This document shows positions 55,916 through 64,000 of a stretch of DNA of 64,000 bases, one piece after another (within the stretch, counting starts at the first letter, position 1; each line of letters starts with the position of its first letter). Under the pieces are notes generated by a model. It saw only the letters and a program-made list of their open reading frames with translations. It had not been told where the DNA came from and searched no databases. The position numbers and the translations under genes were made by a program. Location: the NCBI GenBank assembly GCA_017405465.1, contig JAFRAJ010000039.1, positions 104,891 through 168,890 on the forward strand. Direction: 5' to 3'. The stretch comes from Oscillospiraceae bacterium. GTDB taxonomy: Bacteria > Bacillota > Clostridia > Oscillospirales > Ruminococcaceae.

Positions 55916-58222
55916 ATGCTTTGTTCTAGATGTAAAAAGAGAACCGCCGTCATGTTTATCACGAAGATAGAAGGCGGAAATACTACAAACGAAGGACTTT
56001 GTCTGGTTTGTGCAAAAGAGCTTGGTGTAATGCCCGTGGATGACATCATGAAACATTTTGGTGTCACTGATGATGATCTTGAGGCATTCTCCGAGCATCT
56101 TTCAGCAGGCAATGAACCTGAAGAAGGTGGATTTGAAGAAGGGGGCACCCCGACTTTCCCGAATCTGTTCGGAAATCTTTTCAAAAATACTCCTATACAA
56201 AAAGATAAAGAGCAGGATAACAAGTCAAATCAGAACAATTCTCAGAACCGTCAGAGACAGGACAGAGACAAGAGACATAAATATCTTGATACGTATTGTG
56301 ATAATCTGACTCAGAAAGCCAAAGATGGAAAACTGGATAATATAATCGGCAGGGACAAGGAAGTATATCGCACGATTCAGATACTGTCCCGACGTCAGAA
56401 GAACAATCCATGTCTTATAGGTGAGGCAGGAGTTGGAAAGACTGCCATTGCAGAGGGAATTGCAGAGCGGATCGTTTCAGGTGACGTTCCTGCAAAATTA
56501 CAGAATAAACAGATCTATCTATTGGATTTGACTGCACTGGTTGCCGGCACACAGTTCAGAGGACAGTTTGAAAGCCGCGTCAAAGGACTCTTAAATGAAG
56601 TGACTGAAGATGGGAATATCATTCTCTTCATCGATGAAGTCCATAACCTGACAGGTGCAGGTGATGCTGACGGTGCTATGAGTGCAGCAAATATCCTCAA
56701 ACCGGCATTATCTAGAGGAGAGATTCAGGTTATTGGTGCTACTACCTTCTCAGAATATCGTAAATATATAGAGAAGGATCAGGCTCTGGAAAGAAGATTT
56801 CAGCCTGTTACTGTAGAGGAACCGTCTATAGCAGATACTATTGAGATAGTAAAAGGAATCAAAGGCTATTACGAAAATTTCCACGGAATTCATATAAGTG
56901 ATGAGATCTGTGAGGATATTGTTAGATTATCTGAAAGATACATTTCCGACAGATTCCTTCCTGATAAGGCTATAGATCTTCTGGACGAGGCTGCTGCATG
57001 CAGTGCATTGGAATGCAGCGAACTGGCTGAATATCAGAAACTGACATCCCGCGTTGATAGAATGCTTGAAATTGAAGCGGAAGAACAGAACAAAGATCAA
57101 CCAGACTATGAAAAGATCGCGAATATCAGAAGTGAATGCATAAAAATGAACGACAGGATCCAGGAGATTCTTCCAGTTATAAACAATTTGGAAGTGACTC
57201 AGCAGGATGTCGCTAAAGTGATAGAGCTCTGGACTGGAATACCTGCAAGTTCAATAGAAAAAGACGAATATAAGAAAATTGAAGGCCTCTCTGATGCTCT
57301 CAAGAAGAAGATCATTGGACAGGATGAGGCTGTTGAAAAAGTTGTTAAGGCTATCAAGCGGACAAGAGTTGGTTTATCTGAACGGATCAGGCCTGCTTCT
57401 TTCATATTTGTCGGACCTACTGGAGTAGGGAAGACAGAACTTGCTAAAGTATTGGCTTCTGAATTATTTGATAGTGTCGATCCGCTGGTAAGGATCGACA
57501 TGACGGAATATATGGAGAGGCATACTGTAAGCAGGCTTATAGGTTCACCTCCTGGATATGTTGGGTATGACGAAGCTGGTCAGCTTACAGAAAAGGTCCG
57601 CAGACGTCCGTATAGTGTTGTGCTTTTCGATGAGATCGAAAAAGCTCACCCTGATGTCATGAACATTCTTCTACAGATACTTGATGAAGGAAGAATCACT
57701 GATGCGCAGGGACGCACTGTTAATTTTGAACATACTGTCATAATAATGACAAGCAATGCGGGCTCTAACATTAAATCGAGTTTTGCCGGGTTCGGAGCAT
57801 CGCTTGATGAGAGCAGCAGTGAGAAATCATTGAACGCTCTGAGAGATTTCCTCAGACCAGAATTTCTTTCCAGAGTAGATGAGATTGTTGTGTTCAAGCC
57901 TTTGACAGAAGAGTCAATGAAACGGATCGCAGCATTGATGATCGAAGAAATGAGAACACCGCTTCTCGATAAAGGAATAAAACTAACATATACGGATAAA
58001 GCTCTTACGTTGCTGGTGAAGCACGCTGAGGGAGGGAAATACGGGGCCAGGGATCTGCGCAATACAATAAGAAGAGAATGCGAAGACAAGATCGCAGAAG
58101 TACTTGTAGATACTGCTGATAATCCTCCGGCTTCTATCAGGATATCCGTGAGAAACGATAATATCGATATTGTCCCCAAAATGAAAGCTGTTCCGCTTAT
58201 TCAGGAAGAAGTAACTGAATAA
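55916..58222 (+). CDS. clpE: Clp protease ATP-binding subunit, ClpE type
   Basis: A 768-residue HSP100 unfoldase. Instead of the double Clp-N repeat it begins with a zinc finger, Cys3-x2-Cys6 and Cys29-x2-Cys32, as in ClpE and McsA. A Gln/Asn-rich linker (about 95-125) leads to AAA1 (Walker [10 protein letters not shown] near 169, Walker [10 protein letters not shown] near 240), a short middle coiled coil (about 375-420) and AAA2 ([10 protein letters not shown] near 500). SFAGFG (about 621-626) stands where the ClpP-binding loop lies in relatives. A partner clpP, ctsR or mcsA/mcsB is not in the window. ClpE versus another zinc-finger Clp ATPase is not certain. Confidence 0.88.
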   Translation: MLCSRCKKRTAVMFITKIEGGNTTNEGLCLVCAKELGVMPVDDIMKHFGVTDDDLEAFSEHLSAGNEPEEGGFEEGGTPTFPNLFGNLFKNTPIQKDKEQDNKSNQNNSQNRQRQDRDKRHKYLDTYCDNLTQKAKDGKLDNIIGRDKEVYRTIQILSRRQKNNPCLIGEAGVGKTAIAEGIAERIVSGDVPAKLQNKQIYLLDLTALVAGTQFRGQFESRVKGLLNEVTEDGNIILFIDEVHNLTGAGDADGAMSAANILKPALSRGEIQVIGATTFSEYRKYIEKDQALERRFQPVTVEEPSIADTIEIVKGIKGYYENFHGIHISDEICEDIVRLSERYISDRFLPDKAIDLLDEAAACSALECSELAEYQKLTSRVDRMLEIEAEEQNKDQPDYEKIANIRSECIKMNDRIQEILPVINNLEVTQQDVAKVIELWTGIPASSIEKDEYKKIEGLSDALKKKIIGQDEAVEKVVKAIKRTRVGLSERIRPASFIFVGPTGVGKTELAKVLASELFDSVDPLVRIDMTEYMERHTVSRLIGSPPGYVGYDEAGQLTEKVRRRPYSVVLFDEIEKAHPDVMNILLQILDEGRITDAQGRTVNFEHTVIIMTSNAGSNIKSSFAGFGASLDESSSEKSLNALRDFLRPEFLSRVDEIVVFKPLTEESMKRIAALMIEEMRTPLLDKGIKLTYTDKALTLLVKHAEGGKYGARDLRNTIRRECEDKIAEVLVDTADNPPASIRISVRNDNIDIVPKMKAVPLIQEEVTE

Positions 58223-58235
58223 AACTGAAAAGAAT

Positions 58236-58270
58236 AAGTCCCGGGATCACCTGATGCCCGGGACTTTATA
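58236..58270 (+). terminator. Intrinsic terminator after clpE
   Basis: A perfect 10-bp stem (AAGTCCCGGG / CCCGGGACTT) with an 11-base loop, followed by TATA. It closes the ruv-ecf-clpE run. Confidence 0.8.
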
Positions 58271-58325
58271 CTGATAATCGATAACCTTAATAGTCTAAGA
58301 ATATTCTTCATGATATGATAAAAAA

Positions 58326-58371
58326 GAAGCCGGTTTCGACTGGATGAATTCGAAACCGGTACTTCGTTTTT
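58326..58371 (+). terminator. Second intrinsic terminator downstream of clpE
   Basis: Stem CCGGTTTCGA (58330-58339) / TCGAAACCGG (58350-58359), extended by GAAG / CTTC, is followed by GTTTTTG. It stands 60 bases after the first terminator. Confidence 0.82.
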
Positions 58372-58372
58372 G

Positions 58373-58491
58373 CATCAGGTAATGTGAGAACACATTTAAT
58401 GCATATGGAAATGAAGGAAAAAATGAAAAAGATAAAATCGTGTTTGTAACTGTATTGTAATACATTCATTTCCTGATGTAAATACTTTTTT
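58373..58491 (+). repeat. Inverted-repeat element of unknown nature
   Basis: CATCAGGTAATG (58373-58384) and CATTTCCTGATG (58467-58478) pair at 11 of 12 positions, enclosing about 82 AT-rich bases with an inner hairpin TGTATT-GT-AATACA (58451-58464). A six-T run follows at 58486-58491. It could be a structured RNA with its own terminator or a small mobile repeat. Confidence 0.45.
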
Positions 58492-58577
58492 ATCAAATTA
58501 ATAAAATATTCAATAAATCGGTAGAAAAATAGAGTCAAACTGTTTAAATCTGGTTTGATTATAGACATGGAGTGTTT

Positions 58578-59840
58578 ATGATATTTATCGAAAAACTGAA
58601 AGAAAACATTACTCTTGCATATTGTGATAACAGATACATACGTCAAAGGCTTGTTATTGAGCTCAACTGTGATCTAGAACGGGATACCATGACTGCTGTT
58701 TCATTGCTGGCCTTTGTTCTTAGTTCTGCAACAGATAAACACAGGGACATGATTTCTCTCTCCAGATATCTGGATCAGCTTTATGGTGCATCACTTTATG
58801 TTTCAGGTCATAGAGTTGGTACGAGAATGATGCTGCACTTTGATACAGACTGTGTCTCAAGCCGTTATCTTCCGGACGAGAGTGTAGGGCTCAACGCAGT
58901 AAAACTCTTGTGCGAAGTACTTGCAGAACCATATCTGCCTGATGGAGTATTCCCTGACAGTACCATTGAAATCGAAAGTGAAAAACTGAAGGAAGAGATA
59001 AGATTTCTTATTAATGATAAGGAATCGTACTGTACTAGAATGCTCATGAATGAGCTGTTCAAGGGCAGCAAAAGAAGTCTTCCGTCTCTTGGATTCGAAG
59101 AGGATATTCCAAAGATCAATAGCTTGAGTTTGCTGGAAGTTTATAAGAAGTGCCTGGAAAACTGTAATGTAAACATATTCTATTGTGGAGATCAATGTGA
59201 TCTTGTGAAGCAGATATTATCGTCGATGATCGAAGAATACGGTATTGGAAGATCACCGGTTACTTATGTTAATGAACCTGTTGTCCTTCCTGCGGATCCT
59301 TTTTATATAAAAGAAGACGCTCGTACTGAGCAAGACATAATCTCTATGGTCTTTCATTCCGCGAGGATACCTGACGAAAAAGACCTTACGGTGCTAAAGA
59401 TTGCAAACGCTATCTTCGGCGGGATGCCAACCTCAAGGCTGTTTCTGAACGTCAGAGAAAAACAGGGACTTTGCTACTCATGTGTCTCTAACCGAATGAC
59501 AGGCGGAGGAAGCGGGATTCTGGTTGAAGCATCAACATCAAAAGAAAAATACGAAAAGAGCAGAGAAGGCATCTTAACTGAGTTTATGAGACTGAGAGAT
59601 GATGGACCTTCAGTAGATGAACTCGAAAACGCTAAGCACAGTCTTATTAATTCTACGAGAAGCTTATTTGATACTGTCTCAGGGGCTTCGTCACATTATC
59701 TTGCTGCGGTGAACAGTCTCAGAAAATACATCACTCCGGAAGAGGAGATCAGACTTATCCAAAATGTCTCCGGTAAAGATGTTCAAAGCTGTCTTGATAC
59801 TATGCAATTGTGTGGGTTGTACAGGTTGACCGATGAGTAA
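58578..59840 (+). CDS. yfmF: M16-family pseudo-peptidase YfmF
   Basis: A 420-residue M16 peptidase homologue without the zinc-binding HxxEH motif, so probably catalytically inactive. The M16 fold is seen in SLSRYLDQLYGASLYVSGHRVG (about 55-76) and the C-terminal half with IANAIFGGMPTSRLFLNVREKQGLCYSC (about 275-302), the usual substrate-clamp block. In Bacillus subtilis YfmF and YfmH are needed for the 5-aminopentanol modification of elongation factor P. The ATG at 58578 has GGAG upstream. It overlaps yfmH by eight bases, so both subunits are made together. Confidence 0.85.
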   Translation: MIFIEKLKENITLAYCDNRYIRQRLVIELNCDLERDTMTAVSLLAFVLSSATDKHRDMISLSRYLDQLYGASLYVSGHRVGTRMMLHFDTDCVSSRYLPDESVGLNAVKLLCEVLAEPYLPDGVFPDSTIEIESEKLKEEIRFLINDKESYCTRMLMNELFKGSKRSLPSLGFEEDIPKINSLSLLEVYKKCLENCNVNIFYCGDQCDLVKQILSSMIEEYGIGRSPVTYVNEPVVLPADPFYIKEDARTEQDIISMVFHSARIPDEKDLTVLKIANAIFGGMPTSRLFLNVREKQGLCYSCVSNRMTGGGSGILVEASTSKEKYEKSREGILTEFMRLRDDGPSVDELENAKHSLINSTRSLFDTVSGASSHYLAAVNSLRKYITPEEEIRLIQNVSGKDVQSCLDTMQLCGLYRLTDE

Positions 59841-61128
59841 TAAAAAGATCGATAAGATAATAAGTGAACTTTTAGATGGTAGATATTTTAAATACCGAAC
59901 CGGAAACGGTTTGAACGTATTGGTATATGAAATGCCTGAAAAGAGCAGTGTTTCTGCTCAATTATCCATAGGATTCGGATCAGCAGATACAAAGATATAC
60001 AGAAGTGGAACTCCTGATGTCCTGCCTGATGGAACAGCTCATTTTCTTGAACATAAAATGTTTGAGAATAACGGAGAGGACATTTTCTCATTATTCGCTG
60101 ATATAGGTGCATCGGCTAATGCCTATACGACTTTTAACAGGACCACTTTCGTATTCCGAAGCGGAAATGATGAATATAAAAATGCTCTGAAAATACTTCT
60201 TAACACGATCTCTGAGCCACGGTTCAGCAACGAAGGCGTAGAGAAAGAAAAATCGATAATCGCTGATGAAATCAGAATGTATCTCGATGATCCGTCATGG
60301 AGAGCCTCATTCGGGCTTTTTAAAAACCTGTATCACAATATCTCGATTAATTCTGATATTGCGGGAAGTGAAAAGTCTATTAAAAAAATAAATGCTGATA
60401 TTCTTATGGATTGCTTCAACTCTTTCTATCAGCCTGAGAATATGGTGCTTGCCGTATGCGGATGTGTTCAGCATGAAGAAGTCTTTTTGATTGCTGAAAA
60501 CTATTTTTGTACACGTAATGCTGAAATGAAACTCAGTATCCGATCTTCTGATGAGCCTGCATCAATAATCAGAAAAAGATCAAAAACGGATATGAACGTC
60601 TCAATGCCATTGTTCTGCTTCGGATATAAAGAACGGTGTTTGGATAAGTTTGAAAGCATGAAAACGGAATTGCTTATGGACATAGTTCTGGATCTTATCG
60701 CGGGGGAAAGTACAGATCTCTTCAAGGATCTATATGAGATGAATCTTATAAACGACAGTTTTGAATCTGGATTTTATTCAGGAAATGAATATGTATGTAC
60801 TTTTTTCGAGGGTGAGACCCCTTATCCATACAAGGTCAGAGATCAGATCAAAAACAGGATCCAAAAGATAAAAACAAACGGATTCAGGAAGGAACTGTTT
60901 GAGGAAAGAGCGCGGGCATCTGTCGGCGGCTATATAAGCTTGTTTGACAGTCCAGGCTCTGTAGCGGGGAGCATGGTTTCCTGTCACTTTAAAAAGGCAG
61001 ACCTATACGATATAATTCAGTTCGTTAACAGAATGGATATTAGTTCTGCAAACGATCTGCTGAGATCATGTTTTCTTGATGAAAGCAGTTCAATCAGTAT
61101 AGTTAATCCTATCAATACTGGAGCATAA
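59833..61128 (+). CDS. yfmH: M16-family zinc peptidase YfmH
   Basis: The active partner of YfmF, 431 residues. It carries the inverted zinc motif His70-x2-Glu73-His74 in GTAHFLEHKMFENNGED, the distal glutamate region VEKEKSIIADEIRMYLDDP (about 136-154), and ANAYTTFNRTTFVF. In Bacillus subtilis the pair trims or finishes the aminopentanol modification on EF-P; the EF-P gene is not in the window. An M16 heterodimer with another processing role remains possible. It starts inside the 3' end of yfmF. Confidence 0.88.
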   Translation: MSNKKIDKIISELLDGRYFKYRTGNGLNVLVYEMPEKSSVSAQLSIGFGSADTKIYRSGTPDVLPDGTAHFLEHKMFENNGEDIFSLFADIGASANAYTTFNRTTFVFRSGNDEYKNALKILLNTISEPRFSNEGVEKEKSIIADEIRMYLDDPSWRASFGLFKNLYHNISINSDIAGSEKSIKKINADILMDCFNSFYQPENMVLAVCGCVQHEEVFLIAENYFCTRNAEMKLSIRSSDEPASIIRKRSKTDMNVSMPLFCFGYKERCLDKFESMKTELLMDIVLDLIAGESTDLFKDLYEMNLINDSFESGFYSGNEYVCTFFEGETPYPYKVRDQIKNRIQKIKTNGFRKELFEERARASVGGYISLFDSPGSVAGSMVSCHFKKADLYDIIQFVNRMDISSANDLLRSCFLDESSSISIVNPINTGA

Positions 61129-61133
61129 ACAAG

Positions 61134-62153
61134 ATGAGTCATGTTACATTTCCGGGATTAGGCCTGGAGTTCGACATCAACAGAGTTGCGTTTTCTATTA
61201 ACGGATTCGATATATACTGGTACGGTATCCTCATAGCATTAGGAATGTTTATAGGGGTGATCGTGGGGCAAAAAAACGCGAGACGTTTCGGTATCGACGA
61301 GGATAAGCTCTACGATATAGTGATCTGGGGAGCTATTGGGGCAGTATTCTGTGGACGAGCTTTTTATGTATTATTTGCAGATGATTATGAAGTAACATCT
61401 ATTAAACAGTTTTTTAATCTTAGAGAAGGCGGGACGGCATTTTATGGAATACTAACCGGTGCGTTAGTAACTTCGCTGATTGTATGTCTAATTAATAAAA
61501 CTAAATATCTTTGCTTGCTAGATGACTTGGCTTTGGGATTTCTAATCGGTCAGGGATTAGGGCGATGGGGAAACTTTTTCAATCAGGAACTGTTCGGTAC
61601 CAATACAAATCTGCCGTGGGGAATGTATAGCGACACTATAGCAAGATACATCTCTAGAAATGCCGATTTTCTGTATAGAGAACATGGTATCGTCTTAAAA
61701 GACGGACCTGTACATCCAACATTTTTGTATGAAAGTATCTGGTGTTTTATAGGAGTAGCCGTAATTTTCTATTTCATAAAAAGAAGACGTTTTGACGGAG
61801 AGATAGGCCTTAGATATCTTATCTGGAATGGTATTGGCCGCGCATTCTGTGAATCACTGCGAACAGATGCATTGTTTATTGGTGGAGTGAGAATATCTCA
61901 GGCTGTTTGCATCACTTATGCAGTTGTTTCAGCAATTATTCTGTTAACTGTCAAGAGGAAGATAAAAATGTCCGAAGATCCTGATTATCTTAAACCTTAC
62001 GCATTGACGGAGGATTATCTAAGAAAATCTGGTGTATTAACTGAAACGGATGAAGCAGAGCCTGAAACTCAGATTACTGAATCCAAAGATGTTCATGGTT
62101 CAGAAGAGGATGTACAATCTGATGACAGGGACGAATCAGATACAGATATTTGA
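61134..62153 (+). CDS. lgt: Phosphatidylglycerol--prolipoprotein diacylglyceryl transferase
   Basis: Lgt adds diacylglycerol to the lipobox cysteine of prelipoproteins in the membrane. 339 residues with about seven membrane helices; signatures ISINGFDIYWYGILIALGM-type first helix (about 19-37), GRAFYVLF, REGGTAFYGILTG (about 98-110) and the family core GQGLGRWGNFFNQELFG (about 139-155), then PTFLYES and LRTDALFIGGVRISQ. The last 60 residues form an acidic Glu/Asp/Thr tail that is longer than usual. It follows yfmH after five bases. Confidence 0.95.
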   Translation: MSHVTFPGLGLEFDINRVAFSINGFDIYWYGILIALGMFIGVIVGQKNARRFGIDEDKLYDIVIWGAIGAVFCGRAFYVLFADDYEVTSIKQFFNLREGGTAFYGILTGALVTSLIVCLINKTKYLCLLDDLALGFLIGQGLGRWGNFFNQELFGTNTNLPWGMYSDTIARYISRNADFLYREHGIVLKDGPVHPTFLYESIWCFIGVAVIFYFIKRRRFDGEIGLRYLIWNGIGRAFCESLRTDALFIGGVRISQAVCITYAVVSAIILLTVKRKIKMSEDPDYLKPYALTEDYLRKSGVLTETDEAEPETQITESKDVHGSEEDVQSDDRDESDTDI

Positions 62154-62182
62154 ATGACTATTATGAATAAGGTGTAAGAATA

Positions 62183-63565
62183 ATGACGGAAAAAAGCAAC
62201 CGAATTGATCTGGTAGAAGGACCTATATTTTCTAATCTGTTACGTTTCGCTATTCCGATACTTTTTGGAAGCATAGTAACACAATTTTATAATGTCGCTG
62301 ACTCGATGATAGTCGGCAGATTTATCAATTCGGAAGCATTAGCTGCGGTTTCTGCCAGCACACCAGTCGTAAGTATCATCAATCTGTTTTCTATTGGGTT
62401 GTCTTCTGGATCAAACGTCGTTATATCCCAGAGAGTCGGATCAAGGGATCATGAAGCCCTTCAACGGGCGGTTTCGACTGTTTCGTTTCTGACACTGTTC
62501 GGATCCATGTTAATAACTCTAGTAGGCCTCATAGTAAGCAGGCCACTGCTGATATCGCTTAAGACTCCGGATGAGATACTAAACTCTGCAAGCCTTTATC
62601 TGATTATTGTTTTTTTGGGAACAACCGGAAATCTTATCTATCAGATGGGTAACGGAGCTTTACGTGGCATGGGAGATGTGAACTGGCCACTCATATTCCT
62701 TATAATTTGCAGCGGGCTTAATATCGTTTTTGATTTAATCGCTGTTTTGGTTCTCGGCTGGGGTGTACCGGGAGTCGCTGCAGCAACAGCGATTTCTCAG
62801 CTTATCTCGGGAATCGGTATCATCTACAGGCTTAATAATGGCGGATATGGTATATCGGTCGGGATAAAATATCTGACAGTGGACAGATACGAGCTTGGTG
62901 AAGTAGTTAGGATCGGACTTCCCGCCGCTATTCAGAATATAGGCAATATGCTTGCAAGTATGTTTGTGCAAGCATCTGTTAATACTTTTGGTGCTACATT
63001 TATTGCAGCTAATAGCATAGTAACCAAGGTAGATATGTTGTTATATATTCCTGTTGATGCTTTAAGTACTGCACTTTGTACATTCGTTGGTCAGAATATG
63101 GGTCGGCTACAGCTTGACAGGATAAGGAAAGGAATCAACTATTCAATTCTGACTCTAACAGTTATGGGGGTAGGTTTGTGTTCAGTCCAAATACTATTAC
63201 GGCACAGTCTGCCGCGTATCTTTACTACGGATTCTGCCGTCCTTGATATTGCTGCTGACGGCTTGCTCATAATGTCATTCCAGTGCCTGTTCTACGGGAT
63301 TGACAGGTGTCTTGTTAATGCAATGAGAGGTGCAGGCAAATCTGTAGTTCCTATGATCACGGCACAGTTTGGAGCATTTTCAAGGATACCTTTGTCATAC
63401 TATCTAGGTGTAAAGACAGGAGACTGGCATGGGATCTTTTGGGCAATGCTGATTGCTGCATTCCTTAGAAATACAGCGATTGCTGCTTATTATTTCTGCG
63501 GCGGATGGAAAAGAGTGGTCAGGTCATATGAGGAAAAGCATCCTGAATTACTGCTCGGGAAATAA
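62183..63565 (+). CDS. MATE-family efflux transporter
   Basis: A 460-residue polytopic membrane protein with about 12 helices in two related halves. Family blocks: PILFGSIVTQFYNVADSMIVGRFINSEALAAV (about 25-56), SSGSNVVISQRVGSRD, GNLIYQMGNGALRGMGD and in the second half GLPAAIQNIGNMLASMFVQ (about 245-263) and FVGQNMG. It exports organic compounds in exchange for sodium ions or protons; the substrate cannot be predicted. The ATG stands 29 bases after lgt. A bidirectional hairpin and an insertion sequence end follow. Confidence 0.92.
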   Translation: MTEKSNRIDLVEGPIFSNLLRFAIPILFGSIVTQFYNVADSMIVGRFINSEALAAVSASTPVVSIINLFSIGLSSGSNVVISQRVGSRDHEALQRAVSTVSFLTLFGSMLITLVGLIVSRPLLISLKTPDEILNSASLYLIIVFLGTTGNLIYQMGNGALRGMGDVNWPLIFLIICSGLNIVFDLIAVLVLGWGVPGVAAATAISQLISGIGIIYRLNNGGYGISVGIKYLTVDRYELGEVVRIGLPAAIQNIGNMLASMFVQASVNTFGATFIAANSIVTKVDMLLYIPVDALSTALCTFVGQNMGRLQLDRIRKGINYSILTLTVMGVGLCSVQILLRHSLPRIFTTDSAVLDIAADGLLIMSFQCLFYGIDRCLVNAMRGAGKSVVPMITAQFGAFSRIPLSYYLGVKTGDWHGIFWAMLIAAFLRNTAIAAYYFCGGWKRVVRSYEEKHPELLLGK

Positions 63566-63570
63566 GCAAT

Positions 63571-63599
63571 AAAAAAAGCTGTGAACTCTTCACAGCTTT
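63571..63599. terminator. Bidirectional terminator between the MATE gene and the insertion sequence
   Basis: An 11-bp stem AAAGCTGTGAA (63575-63585) / TTCACAGCTTT (63589-63599) with a 3-base loop. Upstream A residues give a run of seven T on the - strand, so it would stop transcription out of the insertion sequence as well. Confidence 0.8.
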
Positions 63600-63604
63600 C
63601 ATTA

Positions 63605-63624
63605 TGATATTACCCCAATAATTT
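63605..63624 (-). repeat. Probable terminal inverted repeat of the IS3 element
   Basis: TGATATTACCCCAATAATTT and the following AGACA read, on the - strand, TGTCTAAATT..GGGGTAATATCA. This matches the general form of IS150-group right ends. The exact outer base is uncertain. Confidence 0.6.
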
Positions 63625-63669
63625 AGACACTAAACAAATAAACCCACACAAAATAAAACTGTAAAAGAA

Positions 63670-64000
63670 TTAGAATGTGGAAGCTGTTCGGTAGTCAAAA
63701 GGACTTGATTTAAGTCTCGATACAATACGATCCTTATTATAGTAAATGATATATTCGTGAATTGCAGATTCAAGATGTTCTAACGATTCATACGAATATT
63801 CCTGCCCGTAAAACATCTCGGTTTTCAGCCTTCCAAAGAAGTTTTCAGTAGGCGAGTTATCAATGCAATTACCTTTTCGGCTCATGCTTTGTGCAATGCC
63901 GTGTGCACGGAGAAACTTCTGGTAGTACTTCATTTGATACTGCCATCCCTGGTCAGAGTGCAATATAGATCCTTCCAGATGATCACCATGATCAAGGATC
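63670..64000 (-). CDS. IS3-family transposase OrfB, C-terminal part
   Basis: The reading frame is open from the right window edge and gives about 110 residues of an rve-type integrase core. The second catalytic Asp stands in ILHSDQGWQYQ and the catalytic Glu in NSPTENFFGRLKTE, spaced as in IS3/IS150 transposases; HEYIIYYNKDRIVSRLKSSPFDYR is the common C-terminal block. No frameshift or internal stop is visible, so the copy may be intact. The rest of the gene, including OrfA, lies outside the window. Confidence 0.93.
   Translation of the reverse strand, partial: ILDHGDHLEGSILHSDQGWQYQMKYYQKFLRAHGIAQSMSRKGNCIDNSPTENFFGRLKTEMFYGQEYSYESLEHLESAIHEYIIYYNKDRIVSRLKSSPFDYRTASTF

Larger units (their letters stand above)
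58223..58577 (+). other. AT-rich intergenic region between clpE and yfmF
   Basis: This 355-base gap holds two tandem terminators (58236-58270 and 58326-58371), a 12-base palindrome AAGAATATTCTT at 58297-58308, and an inverted-repeat element at 58373-58491. A 14-codon reading frame (ATG at 58405, stop at 58449) lies inside it but is too short to judge. The yfmF promoter is expected near 58540-58565 but no clear box pair is visible. Confidence 0.6.
63605..64000 (-). mobile_element. IS3-family insertion sequence, right end (cut by window edge)
   Basis: The - strand encodes the C-terminal part of an IS3-type DDE transposase ending at 63670. Beyond its stop, TGATATTACCCCAATAATTTAGACA (63605-63629) has the form of an IS3/IS150-group terminal inverted repeat: it starts with TG and contains the CCCCAA..TTAGACA core. 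The matching left end lies outside the window, so the boundary and the target duplication cannot be checked here. Confidence 0.75.

Noticed and set aside
58405..58449. 14-codon frame in the clpE-yfmF gap as a leader peptide gene
   Set aside because: It is too short, lies inside the inverted-repeat element, and its Lys-rich product is what AT-rich DNA would give by chance.
1..64000. CRISPR array, prophage or defence island
   Set aside because: No regularly spaced repeats, phage structural genes or known defence genes were found; the window is mostly conserved core genes.

Overview
The window is a block of vertically inherited core genes from a Gram-positive, low-to-moderate-GC bacterium, most likely a member of the Clostridia (Bacillota). 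The grounds are a PolC-type replicative polymerase with an internal exonuclease, a class B penicillin-binding protein with two PASTA domains, an EcfA1-EcfA2-EcfT transporter module, a T-box controlled valS, a ClpE-type ATPase, the YfmF/YfmH pair, and the order rpsB-tsf-pyrH-frr-uppS-dxr-rseP-ispG-polC. Genus or species cannot be named from the sequence. Almost all genes lie on the + strand; only ydbC plus an HD-domain gene, a pseudouridine synthase and a transposase at the right edge are on the - strand.

Layout. (1) 1-790: the 3' part of coaD and a coiled-coil protein, closed by a terminator. (2) 1-kb mark to 13.7 kb: a dcw (division and cell wall) cluster from a strong sigma-A promoter: mraZ, rsmH, ftsL, class B PBP, murE, murF, mraY, ftsW, murG, ftsQ, ftsZ; murC, murD, ftsA and sepF are absent from it. 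(3) 13.8-17.2 kb: a GNAT acetyltransferase, a long DivIVA-like coiled-coil protein, and a convergent ydbC/HD-domain pair. (4) 17.3-18.7 kb: tRNA-Gln(CUG), tRNA-Pro(CGG) and a DUF362 protein. (5) 18.8-30.3 kb: rpsB, tsf, pyrH, frr, uppS, dxr, rseP, ispG, polC, without the cdsA often found there. (6) 30.3-31.3 kb: an RluA-family pseudouridine synthase on the - strand. (7) 31.4-44.8 kb: uvrB, uvrA, miaB, a YlbF-family gene, mutS, mutL, miaA and a HlyD-like membrane protein, a run of DNA repair and tRNA modification genes. (8) 44.8-47.7 kb: T-box leader and valS. (9) 47.8-58.2 kb: ruvC, ruvA, ruvB, an rRNA methyltransferase-like gene, ecfA1, ecfA2, ecfT, truA, a DUF5711-like gene, cvpA and clpE, mostly overlapping or nearly touching. 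(10) 58.2-58.6 kb: an AT-rich spacer with two tandem terminators and an unexplained inverted-repeat element. (11) 58.6-63.6 kb: yfmF, yfmH, lgt and a MATE exporter. (12) 63.6-64.0 kb: the end of an IS3-family insertion sequence, cut by the window edge.

Working together: regions 2 and 5 supply peptidoglycan precursors, the undecaprenyl lipid carrier and isoprenoid units (dxr, ispG, uppS, mraY, murG) and the divisome; regions 7 and 9 supply nucleotide excision, mismatch and recombination repair. Neighbouring genes are often translationally coupled through ATGA, TTGA or GTGA overlaps, and several use TTG or GTG starts.

I found no clear new multi-gene system. The items most worth a second look are the inverted-repeat element at 58.4 kb, a MurE without the usual DNPR motif, the four-cysteine tail on the YlbF-family protein beside miaB, the ydbC/HD pair, the orphan HlyD-like protein, and the precise insertion of the IS3 element after the MATE gene.
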